NCBI GenBank assembly: GCA_035575095.1
Contig: DATLYF010000182.1
Coordinates: forward strand, 1 to 38,152
Length of the DNA stretch: 38,152 nt
From: DATLYF01 sp035575095
Lineage (GTDB): Bacteria; Pseudomonadota; Gammaproteobacteria; Competibacterales; Competibacteraceae
Direction: 5' to 3'
Shown here: piece after piece, positions 18,311 through 26,819 of the stretch
Layout: every line of letters begins with the position of its first letter
How positions within the stretch are numbered: the first letter of the stretch is position 1
The notes under the pieces: generated by a model
What the model was told of the DNA's origin: nothing
Database searches by the model: none
The model's input: the letters and a program-made list of their open reading frames with translations, nothing else
Translations under genes and position numbers: made by a program

Positions 18311-18341
18311 GAACGTTCGTTGCCTAAGCTTAAGCATAGGC
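18311..18341. promoter_or_regulatory. Palindromes in the divergent spacer of the ATP-grasp/transglutaminase system
   Basis: The 97-bp spacer 18284-18380 separates the two arms. A 20-bp palindrome at 18322-18341 (GCCTA, then AGCTTAAGCA, then TAGGC) is self-complementary except for one mismatched pair. Just upstream is the 8-bp palindrome GAACGTTC (18311-18318). Such a site between divergent units suggests a shared dimeric regulator. No clear -35/-10 was found, and no regulator gene lies next to it. Confidence 0.5.
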
Positions 18342-18380
18342 CTCTCACCGCCATCGCTCAGGCTCGCTGAAGGAACCGTC

Positions 18381-19892
18381 ATGACCATCCGCGTCGCCCT
18401 GCACCACCGCACCTCCTACCGCTTCGACCGGCCGGTCGCGCTGTCACCGCACCTGATCCGCCTGCGCCCGGCGCCCCACTGCCGCACGCCGATCGAAGCC
18501 TATTCGTTGAAGATCGCACCGCAGCCATACTTCATCAACTGGCAACAGGATCCCTTTGGCAACTTCATTGCGCGCCTGGTGTTTCCGGAGAAGCTGCGCG
18601 AGTTGCACATCACGGTGGACCTGACGACACCGATGACGGTGATCAACCCCTTTGACTTCTTCGTCGAGGACTACGCCGAGCACTATCCCTTCGGCTACCA
18701 GCCGGAGCTGAAGAAAGACCTCACCCCCTACCTGGAGATCCGCGAAGCCGGGCCGCGGCTCATGGCCTGGCTGGCCGAGGTGCCCCGCACGGCGGTGCGC
18801 ACGGTGAACTTCCTGGTCGACCTCAACCGCCGCCTGCGCCATGACGTGCAGTATCTGATCCGCATGGAACCGGGGGTGCAGAGCTGCGAGGAGACCCTGA
18901 AGCGCGGCAGCGGCTCCTGCCGCGACTCGGCCTGGTTACTGGTGCAGATCCTGCGCCACCTGGGGCTAGCGGCGCGCTTCGTCTCCGGCTACCTGATCCA
19001 GCTCACCGCCGACGTCAAGCCCCTGGAAGGTCCCCCTGGCCCGGAAGCGGACTTCACCGACCTGCATGCTTGGACCGAGGTGTTCGTGCCCGGCGCTGGC
19101 TGGATCGGTCTCGATCCCACCTCGGGGCTGCTCGCCGGTGAGGGCCACCTCCCGCTCGCCGCTACCCCCGATCCCGGCTCCGCCGCCCCGGTCACCGGCT
19201 ACACCGACGAGTGCGAGGTGGACTTCCAGTTCGACATGAAGGTCACTCGCATCCACGAGGAGCCACGGGTCACCAAACCCTATAGCGAGGCGCAGTGGGC
19301 CACCATCGACGCCCTCGGTCGGCAGGTCGACGCGCGCCTCGCAGCCGCCGATGTCCGCCTCACCCTGGGCGGCGAACCCACCTTCGTCGCCATCGACGAT
19401 ATGGACGGCGCCGAATGGAACACCGCCGCCCTCGGCCCGACCAAGCGCCGGCTGGCCGTCAACCTGCTCAAGCGGCTGCGCGCCCGCTTCGCCAGCGGCG
19501 GCCTGCTGCACTACCAGCAAGGCAAGTGGTATCCGGGCGAGTCGTTGCCGCGCTGGGCTCTGGCCTGCTACTGGCGGGCCGATGGCGCGCCGTTATGGCG
19601 CGACGACACCCTGCTCGCCGACGATAGCCGCAACCCCGGCGTCGGCCCGGAGCGGGCACGGCTGTTCGCCGAGGCCCTGGCGCGGCGCCTGGGGGTGGCG
19701 GCCAAGCGCCTCATCCCCGCCTATGAGGACGCCTATTACTACCTGTGGCTGGAACGCACCCTGCCGGTCGACATCGATCCGCGCGATTACGACCTGAGCG
19801 ACGACGAGGAGCGGCGCCGCCTGGGCCGGCTGCTCGAGCGCGGCCTGGGCAAGGTGACCGGCTACGCCCTGCCGCTGCGCTGGCGCGAATAG
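18381..19892 (+). CDS. Transglutaminase-like/DUF2126 protein, N-terminal part ending at an in-frame TAG
   Basis: 503 aa before a TAG at 19890-19892. It starts with the bacterial transglutaminase N-terminal region (RVALHHRTSYRFDRPVALSPH) and has the Cys-His-Asp triad: C180 (GSGSCRDSAWLL), H229 (DLHAWTEVF) and D245 (IGLDPTSG). From about residue 320 the DUF2126 domain begins (DVRLTLGGEPTFVAIDDMDGAEWN). DUF2126 proteins are normally about 1,100 aa. Here the frame stops at LPLRWRE and resumes unchanged after the TAG, so this is the first half of one gene spanning 18381-21689. Either the gene is dead, or the stop is read through, or it is a base error. First gene of the plus-strand arm. Confidence 0.9.
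   Translation: MTIRVALHHRTSYRFDRPVALSPHLIRLRPAPHCRTPIEAYSLKIAPQPYFINWQQDPFGNFIARLVFPEKLRELHITVDLTTPMTVINPFDFFVEDYAEHYPFGYQPELKKDLTPYLEIREAGPRLMAWLAEVPRTAVRTVNFLVDLNRRLRHDVQYLIRMEPGVQSCEETLKRGSGSCRDSAWLLVQILRHLGLAARFVSGYLIQLTADVKPLEGPPGPEADFTDLHAWTEVFVPGAGWIGLDPTSGLLAGEGHLPLAATPDPGSAAPVTGYTDECEVDFQFDMKVTRIHEEPRVTKPYSEAQWATIDALGRQVDARLAAADVRLTLGGEPTFVAIDDMDGAEWNTAALGPTKRRLAVNLLKRLRARFASGGLLHYQQGKWYPGESLPRWALACYWRADGAPLWRDDTLLADDSRNPGVGPERARLFAEALARRLGVAAKRLIPAYEDAYYYLWLERTLPVDIDPRDYDLSDDEERRRLGRLLERGLGKVTGYALPLRWRE
19890..19892 (+). other. In-frame amber codon inside a conserved DUF2126 gene
   Basis: The TAG follows ...PLRWRE. In the same frame it is followed by GGGWESGPWPLRRAHLYLLPGDSPMG, with no other stop until 21687 and no frameshift on either side. 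18381 and 19965 are both in frame 3. Elsewhere in the window TAG ends only norD and appears in one pseudogene, so amber is rare here but does serve as a stop. Confidence 0.9.
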
Positions 19893-21689
19893 GGCGGCGG
19901 CTGGGAGAGCGGCCCCTGGCCGCTGCGCCGCGCGCACCTCTACCTGCTGCCCGGCGACTCGCCCATGGGACTGCGTCTGCCGCTCCAGTCCCTGCCCTGG
20001 GCCGGGCGCAAGGACATTCCCTTCGAGCAGTCCCTGTTCGAGCTGCGCAGCGAACTGGGCGATATCCACGGCGAGGTGATGCGCCGCTACAGCGCGCTGC
20101 AGCAGACGGTTGCGGCCGACGGCCATCACCATGAGGGGCCGCGCCAGGATTGGCAGGAGCAGCCGCGCGACGACCGCGACCAGGTGATCCACACCGCTCT
20201 GTGCGTCGAGCCCCGCGACGGCCAGTTGTTCGTGTTCCTGCCGCCGCTCGCCAAGCTGGAGCACTACCTCGATCTGGTGGCCAGCATCGAGCACACCAGC
20301 GCCGCGCTCGGCCTGCCGGTGTTCGTCGAGGGCTATCCGCCGCCGGAGGACCCGCGGCTGCGCAAGTTTCTCATCACCCCCGACCCGGGCGTGATCGAGG
20401 TCAACATCATGCCGGCCGCCTCCTGGGACGAACTCCGCCATTATACCGAGACGCTCTACGCCGAGGCCCGGCTGGCACGCCTCGGCACCGAGAAGTTCAT
20501 GCTCGATGGGCGCCATACCGGCACCGGCGGCGGCAACCACGTCACCCTGGGCGGCCCGACCCCGGCCGATTCGCCCTTTTTGCGCCGGCCGGATCTGCTG
20601 AAGAGCCTGCTCACCTACTGGCAGCACCATCCCAGCCTGTCCTATCTGTTCTCCGGGCTGTTCGTCGGCCCCACCAGCCAAGCGCCGCGCGTCGACGAGG
20701 CGCGCCACGAATCCCTATACGAGCTGGAGATCGCCTTCCAGCAGATGCCGGCGGGCGAGGTGCCGCAACCCTGGCTGGTGGATCGGCTGCTGCGCAACCT
20801 GCTCATCGATGTCACCGGCAACACCCACCGCGCCGAGTTCTGTATCGACAAGCTCTATGCTCCAGGCTCGGCCTCCGGGCGGCTCGGCCTGGTCGAGCTG
20901 CGCGCCTTCGAGATGCCGCCCCACGCGCGCATGAGCCTGATGCAGATGCTGCTGATCCGGGCCATCGTCGCCCGCTGCTGGGAGCGGCCCTACCACGCCC
21001 GCCCGGTGCGCTGGGGCAGCACCCTGCACGACCGCTGGATGCTGCCCCATTACCTGTGGGTCGATCTGCTCGATGTGCTTGCCGACCTGGCCCGGCACGG
21101 CATGGCCTTCGATGCCCAGTGGTTCGCTCCCTTCCTGGAGTTCCGCTTCCCGGTCTACGGCCGCGTGCACTACCAAGGCCTGAGCCTGGAGCTGCGCCAG
21201 GCCATCGAGCCCTGGCACGTGCTGGGCGAGGAGGCAGCACAAGGCGGCACCGCCCGCTACGTGGACTCCTCGGTGGAGCGGCTGCAGGTCAAGGTGGAAG
21301 GCATGACCGGCGAGCGCTACGTGGTGGCCTGCAACGGCCGTCGCGTGCCGCTCAGGAACACCGGCCGCCAGGGCGAGTTCGTAGCCGGGGTGCGCTACCG
21401 CGCCTGGCAGCCGCCCTCGGCCCTGCACCCCACCATCCCGGTGCACTCGCCGCTCGTCTTCGACATCATCGATACCTGGAATGGCCGCTCCATTGGTGGC
21501 TGTACCTACCACGTGGCCCATCCCGCCGGGCGCAATTACCAGAGTTTCCCGGTCAATGCCTTCGAAGCCGAGGCACGGCGCCTGGCGCGCTTCTGGGACC
21601 ACGGTCACACGCCGGGGCCGATGCAGGCGCCGCCGGAAGAGGCCAGCCTCGACTACCCTCATACCCTGGACCTGCGGCGGGCGCCGTAA
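19893..21689 (+). CDS. DUF2126 protein, C-terminal part beyond the in-frame TAG
   Basis: 598 codons in the same frame as the preceding entry; the first internal ATG is 19965, giving 574 aa if it were translated alone. Conserved DUF2126 motifs are intact: LYLLPGDSPMGLRLPLQSLPW, then VFVEGYPPPEDPRLRKFLITPDPGVIEVNIMPA, and DGRHTGTGGGNHVTLGG. RPDLLKSLLTYWQHHPSLSYLFSGLF and RAFEMPPHARMSLMQMLL follow, with the ending HPAGRNYQSFPVNAFEAEARR. The lack of decay over 1.8 kb argues that the stop is recent, suppressed or an error. No good ribosome-binding site precedes ATG 19965. The role within the ATP-grasp/alpha-E system is unknown; part of the domain resembles ligase folds by report. Confidence 0.85.
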   Translation, partial: GGGWESGPWPLRRAHLYLLPGDSPMGLRLPLQSLPWAGRKDIPFEQSLFELRSELGDIHGEVMRRYSALQQTVAADGHHHEGPRQDWQEQPRDDRDQVIHTALCVEPRDGQLFVFLPPLAKLEHYLDLVASIEHTSAALGLPVFVEGYPPPEDPRLRKFLITPDPGVIEVNIMPAASWDELRHYTETLYAEARLARLGTEKFMLDGRHTGTGGGNHVTLGGPTPADSPFLRRPDLLKSLLTYWQHHPSLSYLFSGLFVGPTSQAPRVDEARHESLYELEIAFQQMPAGEVPQPWLVDRLLRNLLIDVTGNTHRAEFCIDKLYAPGSASGRLGLVELRAFEMPPHARMSLMQMLLIRAIVARCWERPYHARPVRWGSTLHDRWMLPHYLWVDLLDVLADLARHGMAFDAQWFAPFLEFRFPVYGRVHYQGLSLELRQAIEPWHVLGEEAAQGGTARYVDSSVERLQVKVEGMTGERYVVACNGRRVPLRNTGRQGEFVAGVRYRAWQPPSALHPTIPVHSPLVFDIIDTWNGRSIGGCTYHVAHPAGRNYQSFPVNAFEAEARRLARFWDHGHTPGPMQAPPEEASLDYPHTLDLRRAP

Positions 21690-21753
21690 GCCTCGCCAAA
21701 GACAGTAGTGACGTTGGCCTGGCCGGCCGCCTCGTCTACCATGGGCACACTGT

Positions 21754-24315
21754 ATGGAGGAGGCCGATCCCACCGTGGCGATTGCTGAACCCCGCGTGAT
21801 GGCCGCACCGGCGCCGTCACTGTTCGCCGACTATGCCGCCGGGGCCGGCGGCTACGATGAGCTGCGCCTGCCCTCGGGGGAGCTGCGTCCGCACTGGGCG
21901 CCGCTGCTCGGCGCCTTCGAGGAGTTGGGCCTGGACGGCCTCGGCCAGCGCGCCGAGGAGGTGCAACGGCTGCTGCGCGAGAACGGCGTCACCTTCAACG
22001 CCCACGACGAGGCCCGCAGCGTGCAGCGCGCCTGGCGCGTGGATCCGCTGCCGCTGCTCATCACCGAGCAGGAATGGCACGAGCTGGAGGTCGGGCTGAG
22101 CCAGCGCGCGCGCCTGCTCGATGCCCTGATCGCCGACCTCTACGGCCCGCGCGAGGTGATCCGCCGCGGCCTGCTGCCGCCGGAACTGGTCTACGCCCAC
22201 CCCGGCTTCCTGCTGCCCTGCCATCAGTCCATGGCAGCGCGGCGCCCCTGGCTGGTGTTCCACGGCGTCGACCTGGTGCGCGATACGAACGGTCGCTGGC
22301 TGGTCATGGCCGACCGCTGTCAGGCCCCGTCGGGCGCCGGCTACGCTCTGGAGAATCGCATCATCCTGGCGCGCGCCCTGCCCTCCCTGTACCGCGACGC
22401 GCCGCTCAGGCGCCTGGCCAGCTTCCTCGAGGCCGAGCGTGCCACCTTGGCCAAACTCGCTCGGCACCACCAGGAACAGCCGACCGTGGCGCTGCTCACC
22501 CCTGGCCCCGGCAGCGACAGCTACTTCGAGCACGCTTACCTGGCCAATTACCTGTCCCTGTCCCTGGTGGAGGGCGCCGATCTGGCGGTGCGCGACGGCC
22601 GGGTGTGGCTCAAGACCCTGGGCGGGCTGAAGACTGTGGACGTGATCCTGCGCCAGGTCGGCGACGACTGGTGCGATCCCTTGGAGCTACGCGGCGACTC
22701 CTTGCTCGGAGTGCCGGGCCTGCTCCAGGCGGTGCGCAGCGAGGGCGTGGCTCTGGCCAACGCGTTGGGCTGCGCGGTGGCCGAGAACCCCGGCCTGCTG
22801 CCCTTCCTGCCGGCGCTGTGCCGCCATCTGCTGGGCGAGGAGCTGCGCCTGCCGGCACCCGATACCTGGTGGTGCGGCGAGGACAAGGCCCTGGAGCACG
22901 TGCTGGCCAACCTGGGCCAGCTGTGGCTGCGCAGCATCGCCCCCGGCGCACCGCTGCTCGACCCATCGCTGCTGGCTCCGGCGCAGCGTGCCGAGCTGGC
23001 CGCCCGCATCCGCGCCAACCCCGAGCTGTACGTGGCGCAGACTCCGGTGACGCCGGCCACCGCGCCGGTGCTGGAGGGCGGCCGGCTGCAGCCGCGGCCG
23101 CTGTCGCTGCGCACCTTCTGCGTGGTCGATCCGGAGCAGTCCGGCCAGTACCGAGGCATGCCCGGAGGACTGGCCTGGGTCGGGCCGCCGGGCGGCCCGG
23201 CCATCAAGAGCGAGATCGTCAAGGACGTCTGGGTGCTGGCCCCGGCGCCGCAGCCCCACGTCACCCAGTTGCGCCAGGCCCACGGCCCCATCGTAGTCAC
23301 CCGCGACGGCCTCGATCTGCCCAGCCGGGTGGCCGACAACCTGTTCTGGCTGGGCCGTTACGGCGAGCGCCTGGACGGCCACGCCCGGCTGCTGCGCGAG
23401 GCCCTGCAGCGGCTGCTGGAGCAGGATCAGGAAGACTACCAGGACGACACCCTGGAGGATCTGCTCACCGCCCTGGAGTTGGAGCCGCCGGCCCCGGAGG
23501 AAGGGCCGCGCGGGCGCCTCATGGCCTACCGCAGCACCCTGCTCAGTCTGTTCGGCGAGGACCATCCCCACGGTCTGCCCACCACCTTCGCCCATGTGCT
23601 GCGCAACGGCCGAGCGGTGCGCGACCACCTCGGCGACGATTCCTGGCGCGTGCTCAACTGCCTGCAGCAGCAGGTGCAGGCGCTGCCGCTGATGCCGCGA
23701 GCCGGCACCGGGCGCGCCACCCTGGGCGAGATCATCACCCTGCTGGCGGCCTTCTTCGGGCTATGCAACGAGACCATGCCGCACCACTACGGCTGGCGCT
23801 TCATGGACATCGGCCGCTTCCTCGAACGCCTGCTCAACACCCTGGATCTGCTGAAGCTGGCGCTGATCACCGCGCGCAACCCGGGCCTGCCGCTGTGGGA
23901 AGTGGTGCTGGCCACCACCGACAACTTCACCGCCTACCGCCGCCGCTATCGCTCGCAACTGCATCCCACGGCCATCCTTGACCTGCTGCTGTTCGACGAG
24001 GGCAACCCGCGCTCGGTGGGCTACATGCTCAAGCGCCTGACGCGGCAGCTGGAGCGCCTGCCGCGGCATTCGCTCGCCCCCTACCGCAGCGCCGAGGCGC
24101 GCCTGGTGCTGCAGGCCTTCTCCACCCTGCAACTGGCCGACATCGACACCCTGGCCAACCTGCAGCGCTCGGCCAAAGCCGAGGCCGCGCTGGCCGAGTT
24201 GCTGGATGCGCTGCGCGAGCCGCTGGCGGAGCTGTCCGACGCCATCGCCCACAGCCACTTCGCCCATGCCGAGGCGCCGCGGCAGCTGATCGCCATGCAG
24301 GCCGGCGCGCCATGA
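21754..24315 (+). CDS. Fused circularly permuted ATP-grasp and alpha-E protein
   Basis: 853 aa from ATG 21754; GTG 21775 (846 aa) is equally likely because GGAGGAGG at 21757-21764 would be its ribosome-binding site. Residues about 20-515 are the COG2308 ATP-grasp part (ADYAAGAGGYDELR, HGVDLVRDTNGRWLVMADRCQAPSGAGYALENR, VALLTPGPGSDSYFEHAYLANYL). Residues about 530-850 are an alpha-E domain, beginning LPSRVADNLFWLGRYGERLDGHARLL, with the second copy FMDIGRFLERLLNTLDLL. It is thus a one-chain counterpart of the two separate genes at 15889-18283. The family is the same, but Lys-rich loops differ (VKPANESGG of the paralogue is not seen here), so it may be a non-equivalent or even weakened ligase. 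Its stop overlaps the next start (ATGA). Confidence 0.9.
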   Translation: MEEADPTVAIAEPRVMAAPAPSLFADYAAGAGGYDELRLPSGELRPHWAPLLGAFEELGLDGLGQRAEEVQRLLRENGVTFNAHDEARSVQRAWRVDPLPLLITEQEWHELEVGLSQRARLLDALIADLYGPREVIRRGLLPPELVYAHPGFLLPCHQSMAARRPWLVFHGVDLVRDTNGRWLVMADRCQAPSGAGYALENRIILARALPSLYRDAPLRRLASFLEAERATLAKLARHHQEQPTVALLTPGPGSDSYFEHAYLANYLSLSLVEGADLAVRDGRVWLKTLGGLKTVDVILRQVGDDWCDPLELRGDSLLGVPGLLQAVRSEGVALANALGCAVAENPGLLPFLPALCRHLLGEELRLPAPDTWWCGEDKALEHVLANLGQLWLRSIAPGAPLLDPSLLAPAQRAELAARIRANPELYVAQTPVTPATAPVLEGGRLQPRPLSLRTFCVVDPEQSGQYRGMPGGLAWVGPPGGPAIKSEIVKDVWVLAPAPQPHVTQLRQAHGPIVVTRDGLDLPSRVADNLFWLGRYGERLDGHARLLREALQRLLEQDQEDYQDDTLEDLLTALELEPPAPEEGPRGRLMAYRSTLLSLFGEDHPHGLPTTFAHVLRNGRAVRDHLGDDSWRVLNCLQQQVQALPLMPRAGTGRATLGEIITLLAAFFGLCNETMPHHYGWRFMDIGRFLERLLNTLDLLKLALITARNPGLPLWEVVLATTDNFTAYRRRYRSQLHPTAILDLLLFDEGNPRSVGYMLKRLTRQLERLPRHSLAPYRSAEARLVLQAFSTLQLADIDTLANLQRSAKAEAALAELLDALREPLAELSDAIAHSHFAHAEAPRQLIAMQAGAP

Positions 24316-25187
24316 ACTACGCCATCCGCCACAGCACCCGTTACCAGTACAGCGGCCCGGTGGCGCTGTGCCACAACGAGGCGCGGCTGCTGCCGCGCAA
24401 CCTGCCGTGGCAGGTCTGCGGCGACAGCCGCATCGACATCGCGCCGCGCCCGGCGGTGCTGGCCGAGCGCAGCGACTTCTTCGGCAACCGGGTGCTGTAC
24501 TTCGCCGTGCAGGACATCCACCAGGTCCTGGAGGTGACGGTGCGCACCCAGGTCGCCGTGGCGCCGCGCCCGGTCCTGGACAACGGTGGTTCGCCACCCT
24601 GGGAGGAGGCGGTGCGGCTGATCCGCCAACTGCCCGAGCTGTCCACCATGGAGGCGCGGCTGTTCCTGCTCGATTCGCCGTTCGTGCGCCGCGATCCGGC
24701 CCTGGCCGCCTACGCCCGCCCGAGCTTCCCGCCCGGACGACCGCTGCTGGAGGCGGTGCTGGACCTGAACCAGCGCATCCACCGCGAGTTCGCCTACGAT
24801 CCCCACTTCACCACCCTGGCCACGCCGCTGCACGAGGTGCTGGAGAACCGCCGCGGCGTGTGCCAGGACTTCGCCCATCTGACCATCGGCTGCCTGCGCT
24901 CCCTGGGGCTGGCGGCGCGCTACATCAGCGGCTATCTGGAGACCCTGCCGCCTCCCGGGCAGCCCAAACTGGTCGGCGCCGACGCCTCCCACGCCTGGCT
25001 GGCGGTGTTCCTGCCCGGTTACGGCTGGCTGGAGATCGATCCCACCAACGACTGCCTGCCCGGCGAGCAGCACGTCACCCTAGCCTGGGGCCGCGATTAT
25101 GGCGACGTCGCCCCGCTCAAGGGAGTAATGAGCGGCGGCGGTGCCCATACTCTAGAAGTAGCGGTGGACGTGGAACCGCTGGCGTAA
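24312..25187 (+). CDS. Transglutaminase-like cysteine protease-fold protein (COG1305)
   Basis: 291 aa. The N-terminal beta region starts MNYAIRHSTRYQYSGPVALCHNEARL. The catalytic domain has Cys184 (RRGVCQDFAHLTIGCLRSLGLAARYISGY in outline), His227 (ASHAWLAVF) and Asp243 (LEIDPTND). It ends with the family-typical AWGRDYGDVAPLKGVMSGGG. These can form or break isopeptide or amide bonds; in this gene family they are predicted partners of the ATP-grasp/alpha-E ligases. It overlaps the fusion gene by 4 bases, so it is co-translated with it, and is the last intact gene of this arm. Confidence 0.93.
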   Translation: MNYAIRHSTRYQYSGPVALCHNEARLLPRNLPWQVCGDSRIDIAPRPAVLAERSDFFGNRVLYFAVQDIHQVLEVTVRTQVAVAPRPVLDNGGSPPWEEAVRLIRQLPELSTMEARLFLLDSPFVRRDPALAAYARPSFPPGRPLLEAVLDLNQRIHREFAYDPHFTTLATPLHEVLENRRGVCQDFAHLTIGCLRSLGLAARYISGYLETLPPPGQPKLVGADASHAWLAVFLPGYGWLEIDPTNDCLPGEQHVTLAWGRDYGDVAPLKGVMSGGGAHTLEVAVDVEPLA

Positions 25188-25282
25188 ATAGCGCGTGGCT
25201 GGCGATTCGTCCTGGGCGGCCTGAGCCGAGTTGGCATCAGCTGCTCCGCCACACGGCGCTCAGCGCAGCGAAGGGAGGTGCC

Positions 25283-25938
25283 GTGGTTGCCCATCTGACT
25301 CATGCTCGCACGTTCGGCGCTTTCACGCTGCTCCTGCTCGCGCTCACGGCGGTATCGTGGAGCGCCGCTGCCCAGATACCCCCCAAACCAGCGCGGCTAT
25401 CGGTGCTTTACGAGGAACAGGTCGACCTACCCGCCAATGCCCTGATCCAGGAAGGGCTGCGGTGAACGCTGCTTGCAACTGACCCGTCGCGGGTGGAATT
25501 CTTCATCGAATCTTTCGCTGCCCCCCGCTTTCCGACCGAGCAACAGCGTCAAGCGCATCTGGCTTGGCTGAGCCGCCGCTATAGCGGGATGGGCATCGCG
25601 CTGATCGGCCGGGTGTTCGCCGAAGCCCTGCAGCGCTGTCGGGCCGAGATCCGGCTAGCAGGGGCGCTGGAGGAGGCGACGCGGCTCAAGAACCAGCTGG
25701 AAGCGCAGAACGTCTATCTGCGCGAAGCCCCCCAGGCCAGGGGGCAGAGCGACCGGATCATCGGCAAGTCTAGCGCGATCTAGTGGGTGCTGACCGAAGC
25801 CGCACAGGTCGCCAAGACCGACTCGACCGTATTGCTGCTCGGCGAGACCGGCACCGGCAAGGAACTGCTGGTGCAAGCCATTCATGCCATGAGCCGGCGC
25901 AGGGACCGGGCCATGATCAAGGTGAACTGCACCGCATC
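25283..25938 (+). pseudogene. Sensor-type sigma-54 activator, broken by stops and deletions
   Basis: One reading frame carries scattered pieces of a regulator. GTG 25283 follows GGGAGGTG. A signal-like segment (FTLLLLALTAVSWSAAAQ) precedes LSVLYEEQVDLPANALIQEGLR, typical of periplasmic ABC-substrate-like sensor domains. A TGA (25463-25465) interrupts, then the same frame continues TLLATDPSRVEFFIESF and RRYSG. There it jumps to MGIALIGRVFAEALQRCRAE, normally the end of a GAF domain, so most of the sensor is missing. After LKNQLEAQNVYLRE and RIIGKSSAI comes a TAG (25781-25783), then WVLTEAAQVAKTDSTVLLLGETGTGKELL (Walker A). It ends abruptly at VNCT. Both stops are one C-to-T change from Arg or Gln codons. 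Dead gene. Confidence 0.8.
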
Positions 25939-26174
25939 AACCTGGGCGTGTCCTTCGAGCTCGATCTATGGGGCAGGCTGCGCCGCGCCACCGAGGCCGC
26001 CCGGGTCGATCTCATCGCCCAGGAGAGCGCAACCTGTTCGCTGCCGAGCAATCCCTGGCGCAGACCCGCAGCGCGGTCTACCAGGTGGCGAGCACCCTGT
26101 ACAAGGCCATGGGCGGCGGCTGGGTGGATCTGGCCGCGGCACGGGCGCCGCAGTCGCTGGCCAAGACCGGCTGA
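25935..26174 (+). pseudogene. NodT-type outer-membrane efflux protein fragments
   Basis: Directly joined to the broken regulator. In frame 1, RINLGVSFELDLWGRLRRATEAARVDLIAQES (bases about 25937-26029) matches the mid-region of RND/NodT outer-membrane channel proteins. At about 26030 the sequence changes frame and jumps to RNLFAAEQSLAQTRSAVYQVASTLYKAMGGGW, the C-terminal part, and ends at TGA 26172-26174. The N-terminus and some 250-300 central residues are missing (estimate). No efflux pump genes are nearby. The same type of deletion decay is seen in the neighbouring regulator. Confidence 0.7.
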
Positions 26175-26213
26175 ATACGGTGCGCAGCCGGCGCTCGACG
26201 GATCGGCGCTGCT

Positions 26214-26819
26214 TCAGCCGCCGGCGGCGACCACGAAATCGAAGCGCCCCACCCTATCTTGCGGCCCATCGGCCAGGCGCATCAGCAGCGCCTCGCGAAA
26301 GAGGAAGTCGCGAGCATTGCCGGGCTCGCCGGGGAAATAGAGCTGGGTGGTGAGCAGCGGTCCACCGGGCGCCTGCACCTTGAGGTGGAAGTGGCGGGTA
26401 CGGCCGGGGTAGAGACCGGGGACGAGGGTCTCGAAGCGGTAGCGCCCCTGTCGGTCGGTGTACTGGTGGCCGCGGCAGCGGAAGCCGACGTTGTCGTACT
26501 GGCCATGAGCATCGCAGTGCCACAGCTCTACCAGGGCGCCGGCTACGGGCTGGCAGCCGCGGCTCAGTACATAGCCGACGAGCAGCAGCGGCGTGCCATC
26601 CAGACCGGGCTCGCGCAGGGAACTGCGCTGCGGCGAGCGGGGCGTGTAGAACGGGCCCTCGGGATTGCGCGGTGTGGGTTCGTCGTCACCGCACTCGGGC
26701 GTGAGGGGCAGCTCCTGGCCGGCCGCCAGTCTTGACAGCAGCCAGACCGCCGGCAGCATCAGAGCGGCGACGAGCAGACGGCGGCGCAGCGGCAGGGTGG
26801 GAGCGGATCGTGCATGCAT
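26214..26819 (-). CDS. Exported intradiol ring-cleavage dioxygenase-like protein
   Basis: 201 aa. The N-terminus has RRRLLVAAL before a hydrophobic stretch ending near LAAG (residues 12-34), which looks like a Tat or Sec export signal. The mature part has the intradiol dioxygenase beta fold with all four Fe(III) ligands: Tyr108 (AHGQYDN), Tyr137 (PGLYPGRTRH), His143 and His145 (RHFHLKV). Relatives cleave catechol or protocatechuate between the hydroxyls, but exported members of this size have few known substrates. ATG 26819 follows AGGAGATCGACCC. It lies alone between the pseudogene region and the nor operon, on the opposite strand to both. Confidence 0.87.
   Translation of the reverse strand: MHARSAPTLPLRRRLLVAALMLPAVWLLSRLAAGQELPLTPECGDDEPTPRNPEGPFYTPRSPQRSSLREPGLDGTPLLLVGYVLSRGCQPVAGALVELWHCDAHGQYDNVGFRCRGHQYTDRQGRYRFETLVPGLYPGRTRHFHLKVQAPGGPLLTTQLYFPGEPGNARDFLFREALLMRLADGPQDRVGRFDFVVAAGG

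Noticed and set aside
19890..19892. Reassigned TAG (for example pyrrolysine) across the genome
   Set aside because: norD ends with TAG at its expected length, so amber works as a stop here. Only local readthrough, mutation or error remains.
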